From the NCBI GenBank assembly GCA_047611425.1, contig JBLFWJ010000022.1:1-28322 (forward strand): DNA of 28,322 nucleotides, read 5' to 3'. Position numbers and translations under genes: made by a program. The notes beneath the pieces are model-generated. The model saw nothing but the letters and a program-made list of their open reading frames with translations. It made no database searches and was not told the origin of the DNA. Position 1 is the first letter of the stretch. Every line of letters begins with the position of its first letter. Below, piece after piece: positions 8,706 to 16,288 of this stretch. The DNA comes from JBLFWJ01 sp047611425 (GTDB lineage: Bacteria; Bacteroidota; Bacteroidia; UBA10329).

Positions 8706-9740
8706 ATGAAGACGCTTTATGTCAATGGCCGATTTCTTTCACAACCTCTTGCTGGAGTGCAACGCTTTGGCGTTGAGATTTGCAAGGAATTGGCATTGTT
8801 GATTCCTGACCTAAAAATTGTTGTTCCTAGAGGAGTGAAAATTGATGAGGATGTTCTAAAGCCATGTGTTATGGAAGTTGGCAACCTGCAAGGAACCATT
8901 TGGGAGCAAATTGACCTAAATAACTTCATGCGTTCCAAGGGTGCGTTGCTCTTGAATTTATGTAATACTGCACCGTTGGGTTATGACCGCAATATTGTCA
9001 CGATTCATGATTTGGGTGTGTTTCGTAATAGCAGCTGGTATGATTGGAAATTTGCCAATTGGTACAAGTTTTTGACACCCAAAATCGCTAAGAAAGCTAA
9101 GGTAATACTGACGGTAAGTGAGTTTTCGAAAAGTGAAATTATAGAAGTGCTGAAAGTCAATTCTGAGAAAGTTCACGTTGTGTATAACGGGGCTAGCAAA
9201 CAAGTAGTTCAAGTGCAACCGCAGCCAAAAGAAAAGCTGGTAATACATATTGGAACACAAAGCGAGCGAAAAAATGTGAAAATGATGGTGGATTGCTATA
9301 CGCAGTCGTGTCCAAATGACTTCAAACTCGTATTATGCGGCAATGTTGATAATAACCTTTCGTTGACTGCATCTAACCTCGATAATATGAATGGCATAGA
9401 AGTAATAAGTGGTGCCTCGGACATAGAGGTTTCAGCATTACTAGCCAAAGCCAGTTACGTTCTCAGTGCGTCTGAGTATGAAGGGTTTGGCTTGCCCATA
9501 TTGGAAGGATTAGCGAATAATGCCAAGCCAATTTTGTCCAATATTCCTGTGTATAAAGAACTGTTTTCGGAGGTAGCACTTTTTTTCAATTTGGATAGCC
9601 CTGATGAATTATCAGAGGTTTTTAAATCACTAAATCAGATTGAAAAGTCCATTGATGAAGAAGTGGTTGCCAATCATTTAAACCGATACAATTTTGCAAA
9701 ATCCGCAAAATCAATTAAATCGATTATTCAATCTCTGTGA
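8706..9740 (+). CDS. Glycosyltransferase family 4 (GT-B fold)
   Basis: Retaining GT-B glycosyltransferase of family GT4, probably a cytoplasmic mannosyl- or related transferase acting on the lipid-linked glycan. The N-terminal domain starts with NGRFLSQPLAGVQRFGVEI, common in this branch; the central hinge contains HIGTQSERKN (181-190) and the C-terminal donor site holds the E-x7-E pair E259/E267 in SEYEGFGLPILEG. The length, 344 residues, is normal. It begins a + strand operon that runs divergently from the ABC exporter; its stop overlaps the next start by four bases (GTGA). The donor sugar is not predictable from sequence. Confidence 0.93.
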   Translation: MKTLYVNGRFLSQPLAGVQRFGVEICKELALLIPDLKIVVPRGVKIDEDVLKPCVMEVGNLQGTIWEQIDLNNFMRSKGALLLNLCNTAPLGYDRNIVTIHDLGVFRNSSWYDWKFANWYKFLTPKIAKKAKVILTVSEFSKSEIIEVLKVNSEKVHVVYNGASKQVVQVQPQPKEKLVIHIGTQSERKNVKMMVDCYTQSCPNDFKLVLCGNVDNNLSLTASNLDNMNGIEVISGASDIEVSALLAKASYVLSASEYEGFGLPILEGLANNAKPILSNIPVYKELFSEVALFFNLDSPDELSEVFKSLNQIEKSIDEEVVANHLNRYNFAKSAKSIKSIIQSL

Positions 9741-10870
9741 AACCGAAAGTTGCCATAGTACACGATTGGCTAATCACGATTGGTGGGGCGGAAAAAGTGC
9801 TTAGGCAGCTGGTGATTATGTATCCCGAGGCGGACATATTCTGTTTGTTTAACTTCTTTAATCAGCAACAACGCGAGGAAATCCTTTTGGGCAGGAATAC
9901 GAAGTCGACTTTTTTGGAGCACGTTCCTTTTTCCAAAAAGCACTATCGACATATGGTTCCAATCTTCTATAAGGCAGTTGAACGCTTGGATGTGTCGGGT
10001 TATGATATTGTGATTTCATCATCTCATGCTGTAGCTAAAGGGGTGATAACCCGAATGGATCAATTGCATTTCTGTTACTGTCATACGCCAATGCGTTATG
10101 TCTGGAATATGAAGAAAACATACCTATCTCAAATTCCGGATCGGTATCGAAAATTGGCTTCAGGTCTGTTTCGAAGGATGAAAGAATGGGATTTAAGCAC
10201 TTCAGAATTTGTTGACCAATTTATTGCAAACTCCAAATTTGTTCAGGAGCGCATCAGAATAAATTACCAGAAAGATTCTATTGTAATCAACCCTCCCGTT
10301 GATACTGAATTCTTCAATATTGATGCTGGTTTAATCTCGCCAGAATCAAAACCATACTTCCTTATCGTTTCTCGCTTAGTGTTTTATAAAAGAATTGATC
10401 TAGCGATTGAAGCGTTCAATGAAATGCCGGATCGACAACTTGTAATTATAGGTTCTGGCCCCGAGCGTGAAAGGTTAGAGGCAATGTCAAATTTAAATAC
10501 CACGTTCCTAAATTTCCAATCTTCCGAACGGATTCGCCAATATATGCAGCATGCGGAAGCCTCTATTTTCTCCGCTATAGAAGACTTTGGTATCACGTGC
10601 TTGGAAGTACAAGCCTGTGGAACGCCTGTTTTGGCTTATGATTTTGGAGGTTACAAGGAAACAGTAGTTCATGGTGAAACAGGCCTCTTGTTTAAACAAC
10701 AAACTAAGAGATCAATCATGGATGTAATCGACAAATTACAGGCCTTGCCCCAGAAATTAAACCCAGTTCAGATTAGAGAAAATAGCCTGAAATATGGACA
10801 TGACAGGTTTAGAACTCAAATAAAAGAGTTGATTGAATCAAGGGTAAATCTGAGTGATGAGCAAGTCTGA
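9737..10870 (+). CDS. Glycosyltransferase family 4, WbaZ-like
   Basis: Second GT4 enzyme of the operon. The N-terminal half (IVHDWLITIGGAEKVLRQL, CHTPMRYVWNM) is characteristic of the WbaZ-like mannosyltransferase group of O-antigen and exopolysaccharide clusters. The donor-binding half carries VSRLVFYKRIDLAIEAF (211-227) and the E-x7-E pair E282/E290 in IEDFGITCLEVQACGTPV. The start is a GTG whose last two bases belong to the stop of the preceding gene, so expression is coupled. The 3' end overlaps the next coding region by about 14 bases. Mannose transfer is only a family-level guess. Confidence 0.93.
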   Translation: MKPKVAIVHDWLITIGGAEKVLRQLVIMYPEADIFCLFNFFNQQQREEILLGRNTKSTFLEHVPFSKKHYRHMVPIFYKAVERLDVSGYDIVISSSHAVAKGVITRMDQLHFCYCHTPMRYVWNMKKTYLSQIPDRYRKLASGLFRRMKEWDLSTSEFVDQFIANSKFVQERIRINYQKDSIVINPPVDTEFFNIDAGLISPESKPYFLIVSRLVFYKRIDLAIEAFNEMPDRQLVIIGSGPERERLEAMSNLNTTFLNFQSSERIRQYMQHAEASIFSAIEDFGITCLEVQACGTPVLAYDFGGYKETVVHGETGLLFKQQTKRSIMDVIDKLQALPQKLNPVQIRENSLKYGHDRFRTQIKELIESRVNLSDEQV

Positions 10871-12083
10871 TATGTCTAAGATCTGTATTAGAGGTCTTGA
10901 TATATCCTTGCTACTTCTTTTTATTTTTCCAATTCTACCACTTCGCATTTCAGGGTTTTCAATTATTCCTTTGGCGGTGTTCGCCATTCTAAACCTTGCT
11001 ATAACTGGATTCGATAAAAAGAAGGATGAAAGCTGGTTAATCTTTTTGGCTTTTCTCATTCTTCCGATAATGTATCTGTCGGAATTGATTTACACGGAGA
11101 ATAGTGCATACGTGTGGCGCGAAGTTCAGCGAAAAATGGGGCTGATAATCATTCCGTTTCTGTTTATTATGATTCATCATTCCAGATTCAAAATGAATGT
11201 TAATCGGTACTTGAACGCCTTTGTTATCGCTGTTTTGAGTTTGGTATTGTTCACCCTAACCATGTTAATAGTATATGGGGTAAACCAGGATTACTTGGTT
11301 TCTGGTGGGTTGCCGTTTGCCTTAAGAACTACGGTTGAAGAATTAGTTGGCTTGCATCCAACTTACTTGGGAATTGTAGTCGCATTTTCAGCTATAGTCT
11401 TAGTTGAAAGACTTTCTGGACGAGTAAAAGAAAATTGTTTTGGGTTTATTCAAGCCATGCAGGTTTTGGCCATTATGTTAATGTCTGGTTTTCTGTTTTT
11501 AATAGCCGCAAGAATTGTAATTCTAGCATACATTCTTGTGTTGATGGTGCTGGCAATTAAAGGCACTAAATCGCTTAAATGGAGATTTGGGATTGTATCA
11601 ATAGTTGGAATCAGTTCGCTGGTAGCACTTTTTACCGTTCCGATTATTAGCGACCGAATGATGGAATTTTTCGATTCTTCCCCTAATTCAACCAACGTTA
11701 GAACTATGATCTATGGCTGTTCCTGGGGGGTGATTAGTGAGCATTGGTTTTTTGGGGTAGGAGTGGAGCGTTTGCAGCCATTATTAGATACGTGCTACAG
11801 GCAGTTCCAAGGCGTTACAAGCAAAAGCTACTTTCAATACAACACTCACAACGAATTCCTGAATATCCTTTGCGCAAAAGGAATTAGTGGATTGATGGTA
11901 TTTGCGGGGCTGTTGACTCTTCTTTTCAGACAAGCTAAGGGGAACGGCTTAGCCATCGCATTTCTTCTGCTTTTTGGCGTAACATGCATCACCGAAAACT
12001 TATTGGAACGTCAAATAGGCGTCTTCTTTTTTTCAGTATTCGGTAGTTTATTCGGGATTGTACAGATTGACAGAAAAAAGTAA
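10857..12083 (+). CDS. O-antigen ligase / polymerase-like membrane protein (Wzy_C family)
   Basis: Polytopic inner membrane protein of 408 residues with about ten to eleven hydrophobic segments and a large periplasmic loop before the conserved YNTHNEFLNILCAKGISG motif (His331), a hallmark of the Wzy_C superfamily of O-antigen ligases (WaaL) and polymerases (Wzy). Because an ABC-type exporter is encoded next door and such systems need no Wzy polymerase, a ligase that attaches the exported glycan to lipid A-core or another acceptor is the better guess, but sequence alone does not separate the two. The ATG at 10857 was preferred over the GTG at 10854; another ATG lies at 10872. It is the last gene of the + strand operon. 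Confidence 0.88.
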   Translation: MSKSDMSKICIRGLDISLLLLFIFPILPLRISGFSIIPLAVFAILNLAITGFDKKKDESWLIFLAFLILPIMYLSELIYTENSAYVWREVQRKMGLIIIPFLFIMIHHSRFKMNVNRYLNAFVIAVLSLVLFTLTMLIVYGVNQDYLVSGGLPFALRTTVEELVGLHPTYLGIVVAFSAIVLVERLSGRVKENCFGFIQAMQVLAIMLMSGFLFLIAARIVILAYILVLMVLAIKGTKSLKWRFGIVSIVGISSLVALFTVPIISDRMMEFFDSSPNSTNVRTMIYGCSWGVISEHWFFGVGVERLQPLLDTCYRQFQGVTSKSYFQYNTHNEFLNILCAKGISGLMVFAGLLTLLFRQAKGNGLAIAFLLLFGVTCITENLLERQIGVFFFSVFGSLFGIVQIDRKK

Positions 12084-12114
12084 GCCCTGCATCCGGATAG
12101 GGGTGCAGGGCTTA
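12081..12114 (-). terminator. Rho-independent terminator, probably shared by convergent genes
   Basis: Perfect 11-bp inverted repeat, TAAGCCCTGCA at 12081-12091 and TGCAGGGCTTA at 12104-12114, with a 12-base loop. Read on the - strand the hairpin is followed within two bases by CTTTTTTCTG, so it is a standard intrinsic terminator for the ndk remnant. On the + strand no U-tract follows, but the hairpin begins at the stop codon of the ligase-like gene and may also stop that transcript. Confidence 0.82.
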
Positions 12115-12133
12115 ATCTAACCTCGTAATTTAA

Positions 12134-12370
12134 TTACGGTCGCTCCGCCATAGAAAAGAAGAAGCTTCCTTCAATCTCAGCGTTCTCATCGCTGTCAGAT
12201 CCGTGAACCGCATTCTTCGCTTTGCTTTCAGCATACTTTGCTCGGATTGTTCCTTCCTCAGCTTCCGCTGGATCAGTAGCTCCGATTAGTCCTCTAAAAT
12301 CTGCAACTGCATTGTCTTTCTCAAGAATTACAGCTACGATAGGTCCAGAAGACATGTACTCAATCAACTC
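12134..12370 (-). pseudogene. ndk: Nucleoside diphosphate kinase, C-terminal remnant
   Basis: The translation ELIEYMSSGPIVAVILEK...DFRGLIGATDPAEAEEGTIR...NAVHGSDSDENAEIE matches the C-terminal 78 or so residues of nucleoside diphosphate kinase, including the phosphohistidine motif NAVHGSDS. The N-terminal half with the KPDAV nucleotide-site motif is missing. Homology stops at 12370, at the end of the neighbouring membrane protein gene, as expected for a deletion junction. The upstream open frame (to 12556) is only the membrane gene read in another frame. A TTG at 12367 overlaps that gene's stop as TTGA, so coupled translation of a 77-residue fragment is conceivable, but it should not fold as an active kinase. 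Confidence 0.85.
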
Positions 12371-12657
12371 CCGGCTAACGGTGATCCAAAAAGGCCTACT
12401 GCCAATTCGGCCCAAACCAAGCAAAGGGACAGAAGTAGAACAACCACAGCAACTATACGATGTCTTTTTTTCTTGATGGTTCTTAAAGTCAATTCGAGTA
12501 CAGTTCCTATACCGAAAAGTAATGCTGCTGCCACAATGAAATCCGCGGCATTCCAATTCACTTCACTTGTGAATTGCATGCCTATCAATGGAATCAGCAA
12601 AATTCCTGTTGAGGCAATGCCAAAAATGAGGGGTCGTCTATTAGCTATATCCATCAT
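12364..12657 (-). CDS. Small three-helix membrane protein of unknown function
   Basis: 97-residue integral membrane protein with three hydrophobic segments (about 9-25, 36-56, 67-89). The pattern LIPLIGMQFTSEVNW, DFIVAAALLFG and the C-terminus LVWAELAVGLFGSPLAGS recall a small uncharacterised membrane family frequent in Bacteroidota, in which that ending is well conserved, so the gene is probably full-length. A TTG at 12681 would add eight residues; the ATG at 12657 (or 12654) is more likely. Its stop codon lies inside the junction with the truncated ndk. No function can be assigned. Confidence 0.75.
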   Translation of the reverse strand: MMDIANRRPLIFGIASTGILLIPLIGMQFTSEVNWNAADFIVAAALLFGIGTVLELTLRTIKKKRHRIVAVVVLLLSLCLVWAELAVGLFGSPLAGS

Positions 12658-12994
12658 AAGTATAAATATAAGCGTTCTCAAGAATACAATTCTTAAGTAG
12701 TGTTAAGAGATTCTAAACCATCAGCATATTGCCAGATGCAGTGATGCTTAGAATCGATTTAACCAAAATGCGTGTCCGTAAAGTTGCCAGCATAAGAAAT
12801 TTAGTGCTGCCGTAACCTTTTGATTCAGAAAGGAGATCCTTCGTTCCTCAGGGAAACAAACGAAGATTTCGAACCTTGCTGCTTGCTTCGCTGACGAAGG
12901 AAGCGTCTCACTATTTGAATTTAGAACGAGTTTATTTTTCATTTTTCTAACGAATAGAGCTTAGTGGCAGCTTTACGGACTATCATTTTAACCA
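12658..12994. other. Intergenic stretch with degraded dispersed repeat
   Basis: No convincing gene. A 64-codon frame (12748-12942, - strand) arises from a dispersed repeat rather than a gene: its translation includes CFPEERRIS, close to the CHPEERRIS peptide often produced from such repeats. The remainder is AT-rich and presumably holds the promoter of the small membrane protein and the 3' end of the lipoprotein operon. Confidence 0.6.
12831..12853 (-). repeat. Dispersed CCTGAGGAACGAAGGATCTC-type repeat, partial
   Basis: On the - strand this reads CCCTGAGGAACGAAGGATCT followed by CCT, matching the core of the short dispersed repeat seen in many Bacteroidota and other genomes (usual form with GTCAT before it). 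Only the core is preserved; the surrounding bases are degenerate. The nearby GAACCTTGCTGCTTGCTTCG on the + strand may be a decayed further part. Confidence 0.55.
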
Positions 12995-13576
12995 TTAACA
13001 CTTCAAAGGTTCAACCGTTAATACGCCATTCTTGTATTTGAATAATAGACCAACGGTTTCCAAGGTGCACTTAGGCTCTATTACGAATATGATTTTGCCT
13101 CCAATAGTAAATTCCTTTTGTGTATTGAGAATCAACGGATGTTCGTATTTGGTGTTTTCCGTTACCCAATTAACTGGGCCATTAATAAATCGATGGTTAT
13201 CGATTACTTCAACAGAGCGTGGTGATTCAACAAATTCTTCTCCAATCGCAAGATCAGCGTTAGGTGCAACTTCAACTTTGAAGATTCCTTTGAAATCAGT
13301 CGCAGAATGGGGAGATGTATAAAAACTTCCTCCGTACAGTTTGACTATAGAGACCAATTTAAACGAGCCATCATCCGCTTTTTCCACTTTGAAATCGATA
13401 TCATAAGGATGTTCCATCGCCTTAGTATGGTCGGTTAGGGGCACATCATACATACTCACTTCCAAAACGGGAATAGATGGATTGTAGGGACTCAATATCG
13501 GATCGATTGGAGTTTGATCTTTCTGAGCACAGGCAATCGTAAAGGATAAAAGGAAAATGGCTAGCGTATATTTCAT
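12995..13576 (-). CDS. Putative lipoprotein, last gene of TonB-C paralogue operon
   Basis: 193-residue protein with a signal peptide MKYTLAIFLLSFTIAC; Cys16 is a plausible lipidation site although the lipobox is not canonical (T at -3). The mature part is predicted beta-rich and hydrophilic, with no domain I recognise. It ends in ...VEPLKC, so like its three upstream neighbours its very last residue is Cys (C193), with a second Cys at 170 that could pair with it. It follows the third TonB-C-like gene by 33 bases, with a strongly A-rich leader, and is probably co-transcribed. It is likely in the periplasm or attached to a membrane. Function unknown. Confidence 0.8.
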   Translation of the reverse strand: MKYTLAIFLLSFTIACAQKDQTPIDPILSPYNPSIPVLEVSMYDVPLTDHTKAMEHPYDIDFKVEKADDGSFKLVSIVKLYGGSFYTSPHSATDFKGIFKVEVAPNADLAIGEEFVESPRSVEVIDNHRFINGPVNWVTENTKYEHPLILNTQKEFTIGGKIIFVIEPKCTLETVGLLFKYKNGVLTVEPLKC

Positions 13577-13609
13577 GAGTTTTTTTTGTCTTTTTTTATT
13601 AAAGTGCTT

Positions 13610-14347
13610 TTAGCAACCAGTGATTCCGAAGGAGAAAACCAGTTGTTGTTCAACGCTGAGGCCATTGGCGTCTAGGGCTGCTTTCCAGGTGCCAGGAGCC
13701 TCCGTAACCATTTCCACCATTCGCTTGTCAATTATGTCGTATCCAGAAGTTGATATCAGGATTACCTTGGAAATAGCACCCTTTTTGGAAACGGTAAATC
13801 GAACTTTACCAGGCCTCAAACCATCCTTAGAGATTTTTGTGGATTGGTGAACCTTATGTGATTTTACGTATTCCAAAAACGCATTTACGCCACCTTCATA
13901 CTCAGTCTGTGTTTCTGGAATGACTGTGATGTGTGGCGTGGCAGACCCTTCCACTATCATACCGTTGTGCGGAATTAAATATTCCGATGAAATCAATATG
14001 TCATCAGAATAATTGATGCTTTGAAAAAGCTCGAGTTGGGCATCATTAAACTCCGCAGTATTACCCTTAACCTTCAGAATTGGTTTGTAATTGTCATCAA
14101 ATGTTGAGACAACCACCGAACTACATGATACGATGTTTGGCATTTTAGCAGGATGGTTAAAATCAAGGTTTTCAAAATCAGCTATTGATCGCACCAGACT
14201 TAGCTCAGTCTTCGTAAAGGTTCTCATATATCGTGGCGCGAGGTCGTAAACGAAGTCTACCTCCGAATTATCAGCTGGTTGCCATACAAATGCAGCCAAT
14301 CCAATTGAAATGAGAATTGTGCCGAGTACTAAAAAATTCTTTTTCAT
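13610..14347 (-). CDS. TonB-C-like domain protein, paralogue 3 of 3
   Basis: 245-residue secreted or membrane-anchored protein: hydrophobic N-terminus MKKNFLVLGTILISIGLAAF, a family-specific middle (VYDLAPRYMRTFTKTEL, 33-49) and a C-terminal TonB-C-like domain (about 148-242) with VIPETQTEYEGG, GKVRFTVSKKGAISKV (180-195) and WKAALDANG. The proline-rich spanning region of a classical TonB is absent, so transport energising is not certain. The Cys found in the two sister genes just before GY/GF is Ser201 here, yet the C-terminal Cys245 is kept; Cys75 is the only other Cys. An upstream frame extension to 14410 would overlap the preceding gene; the ATG at 14347 leaves a 19-base gap and a clean signal sequence. 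Confidence 0.82.
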   Translation of the reverse strand: MKKNFLVLGTILISIGLAAFVWQPADNSEVDFVYDLAPRYMRTFTKTELSLVRSIADFENLDFNHPAKMPNIVSCSSVVVSTFDDNYKPILKVKGNTAEFNDAQLELFQSINYSDDILISSEYLIPHNGMIVEGSATPHITVIPETQTEYEGGVNAFLEYVKSHKVHQSTKISKDGLRPGKVRFTVSKKGAISKVILISTSGYDIIDKRMVEMVTEAPGTWKAALDANGLSVEQQLVFSFGITGC

Positions 14348-14366
14348 AATGAGTGGTTTAAAGGGT

Positions 14367-15170
14367 TTAGCAACCAATAGTTCCAAATGAGAAAACCAAT
14401 TCTTGTTCAACGTTTTCGCCCGCTTCGTTGGTTGCTGGATTCCACTTACTAGGGGAGGAGCCTAGCAAATTAATAACTGCTTTATCCAGTGATTCGAATC
14501 CACAGCTAGAGTCTAGGTGAGCGTTTGATACCGTTCCAGTTTTAGATATTGTAAATCGGACTTTACCTGCCTTAAGTTGGTCTGCAACAATACTAGACTC
14601 TAATTTTTTAGTGTTTTTTTTAATGAAATCGACCAAGGCTTCATTTCCATCTTCGTAAGTCGCTTCGTTTTCAGGAACGATTGTGAAGTAGTACACTAAA
14701 TCATAGGTGCTTTGTTCCCATAGCTCATACGTGCCTTTATTCGCGTCTGCATTTATATAGAAGTCTGTTGAATAATCGGTAGACCGAAGAAGTTTTAATT
14801 GAGCCTTGTTCAAAGCTGCTTCGGTTCCCATTTCAACTATTTCTCCGTCTTTTTTCAGAACAGCAACTTTTACATTCGAGTAGGTCTTGAGGTTTTTGGT
14901 CTCTTCCTTCGGAACGAAATCCAAGATTGAAGTCGCTTTGTGCAAATCAGCCTTCTTAACTGTTGCTATAAACCTAGATCCGAGAGCATATAATATCTTA
15001 CGACTTGATTGATCCATAAACAGACTTGGGCCAGAATTAACCGAGGCTTCTAATGAATTATTAGAGGCAACTTCCTGAGCGGAAATTGGGTTAGTCGACT
15101 GCAAGCATCCAATTGCCGTTATGCCGATAGAGCAAAGGACCGTACTTAAAACTGTTGTACTAAATTTCAT
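14367..15170 (-). CDS. TonB-C-like domain protein, paralogue 2 of 3
   Basis: 267 residues. The signal sequence (about 1-22, possible lipidation at Cys22 in ITAIGC) is followed by the family segment LYALGSRFIATVKKADL (60-76) and a C-terminal TonB-C-like domain (about 168-264) with IVPENEATYEDGNEAL, GKVRFTISKTGTVSNA (202-217), WNPATNEAG and a final ...ELVFSFGTIGC. Cys223 (SSCGF) and the terminal Cys267 would lie on neighbouring strands of a TonB-C fold and may form a disulfide. It aligns over its whole length with both neighbours, so it arose by tandem duplication, but identity is modest, making the duplication old. Gap to the upstream gene is 22 bases. Confidence 0.83.
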   Translation of the reverse strand: MKFSTTVLSTVLCSIGITAIGCLQSTNPISAQEVASNNSLEASVNSGPSLFMDQSSRKILYALGSRFIATVKKADLHKATSILDFVPKEETKNLKTYSNVKVAVLKKDGEIVEMGTEAALNKAQLKLLRSTDYSTDFYINADANKGTYELWEQSTYDLVYYFTIVPENEATYEDGNEALVDFIKKNTKKLESSIVADQLKAGKVRFTISKTGTVSNAHLDSSCGFESLDKAVINLLGSSPSKWNPATNEAGENVEQELVFSFGTIGC

Positions 15171-15192
15171 ATTTAAATAGTTTAATAATTGC

Positions 15193-15975
15193 TTAACAAC
15201 TCATATCACCAAAGGAAAAAACCAATTCTTGTGGGACAGGGTTTCCATTTAAATCTTTTGCCAGGGACCAATTCCCTGGCGCATTAATTATCAGCTTAAT
15301 CATAAGTTCATCCACATTACGATAGCCACAGGTTAGAGAAAATTTCACATCAGAAATCACCCCATTTTCAGTAACTATAAAATGGACTTTCCCAGGCTGA
15401 AGTTTATTCTGGTCCAACTTGGAGATTTGATCTTTACTTCCGTTTATCAAATACTGAATTAGTGCTTCTTTCCCATCTACATATTCGACTTGCTTTTCTG
15501 GTACCACTGTAACATGAGGTCTTGAAAAACCATCTTCCAATTGGCCGGTATCTTTGTTTTTTCGAACAAATTCACCACCAATTTGAAAATTGGTAGAATG
15601 CCCAAATGAATTAAGAAGTTCGATTTGTGTGGTATTTAAAACTGGATCCGTTCCATATGCCCTGGTCGCAGATGGCGCTTCATTTTCTATCACGATTATT
15701 GCTGCTGATTTGAAAGACACAATAGATTCTATTTCTTCTTCTGTATAGAAATACGTTGCTGACTTAACCTTATCCAAGTCCCCCTTCTTGATAGTAACCT
15801 CGAATCTAGGGCCGAAATCGTACAGGAAATTAACGTTGGCAATCAAACCTTCACTATCAATTGATTGGTGGTTTGACACCGCTATAGGTTCAATCCCTCG
15901 GTTCGAATTCAAACTAAAAGCCATGAATCCGAAAGAGGTGGCAATGGTGATTAAAACGATAATATGCTTTCTCAT
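15193..15975 (-). CDS. TonB-C-like domain protein, paralogue 1 of 3
   Basis: First gene of the four-gene - strand operon. 260 residues with an N-terminal hydrophobic segment MRKHIIVLITIATSFGFMAF (signal peptide or anchor), the segment LYDFGPRFEVTIKKGDL (51-67), and a TonB-C-like domain (about 158-257): VVPEKQVEYVDGKEAL recalls the PEFPGG-EAL lead-in of Bacteroidota TonB proteins, then GKVHFIVTENGVISDV (195-210) and the last strand ELVFSFGDMSC. Cys216 and Cys260 are a candidate disulfide. Without a proline-rich linker it may be a periplasmic protein that uses the fold for binding rather than an energy transducer. No promoter could be identified with confidence upstream. Confidence 0.83.
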   Translation of the reverse strand: MRKHIIVLITIATSFGFMAFSLNSNRGIEPIAVSNHQSIDSEGLIANVNFLYDFGPRFEVTIKKGDLDKVKSATYFYTEEEIESIVSFKSAAIIVIENEAPSATRAYGTDPVLNTTQIELLNSFGHSTNFQIGGEFVRKNKDTGQLEDGFSRPHVTVVPEKQVEYVDGKEALIQYLINGSKDQISKLDQNKLQPGKVHFIVTENGVISDVKFSLTCGYRNVDELMIKLIINAPGNWSLAKDLNGNPVPQELVFSFGDMSC

Positions 15976-16288
15976 CTTATACTAATCAGATTGTTCGCTA
16001 ATTTCGAGTGAAGGTAAGTGAGACCTTGTGTACTGCGGGTTAACGGAATGTAAATTAGTGTAAATGGAGAGTAATAGTTTGCGAATTTTGATTTTAGGAA
16101 GAGCAAATCTTGGTTAAGTCGAATTCAACTCAGTTCATTTCGAGGTTCCACAAATCGAATAAAACCTACACGAATCCACAAATCGAAAAAATCAGAATGG
16201 AAGGGTTGGTCGGAACTGCTCTTTCAATGTTGGGCCTCAACACTTTGATGGCCACTAGATGCCAGTTTGACCTTGAGAAATACTGGGC
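15976..16288. other. Intergenic region between two - strand operons
   Basis: 313 bases without a supported gene. A + strand frame with a TTG start (16110-16292) has no recognisable features and collides with the end of the SGNH gene. The region should carry the 3' end of the MBOAT/SGNH transcript and the promoter of the TonB-C-like operon; I see neither an intrinsic terminator nor a good -7 box. Confidence 0.5.

Noticed and set aside
12134..12556. A 140-residue fusion protein with an ndk-like C-terminus
   Set aside because: The N-terminal 60 residues are the membrane protein gene read in the wrong frame (rich in Cys, Ser and Arg); only the part from 12370 down is Ndk.
12748..12942. 64-codon - strand frame starting MKNKLVLNSN
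   Set aside because: Its middle (CFPEERRIS) is a translated dispersed repeat and the rest has no protein-like features.
14348..14410. Longer N-terminus for the third TonB-C paralogue
   Set aside because: It would overlap the upstream gene and push the signal sequence 21 residues inward; the ATG at 14347 fits both sisters.
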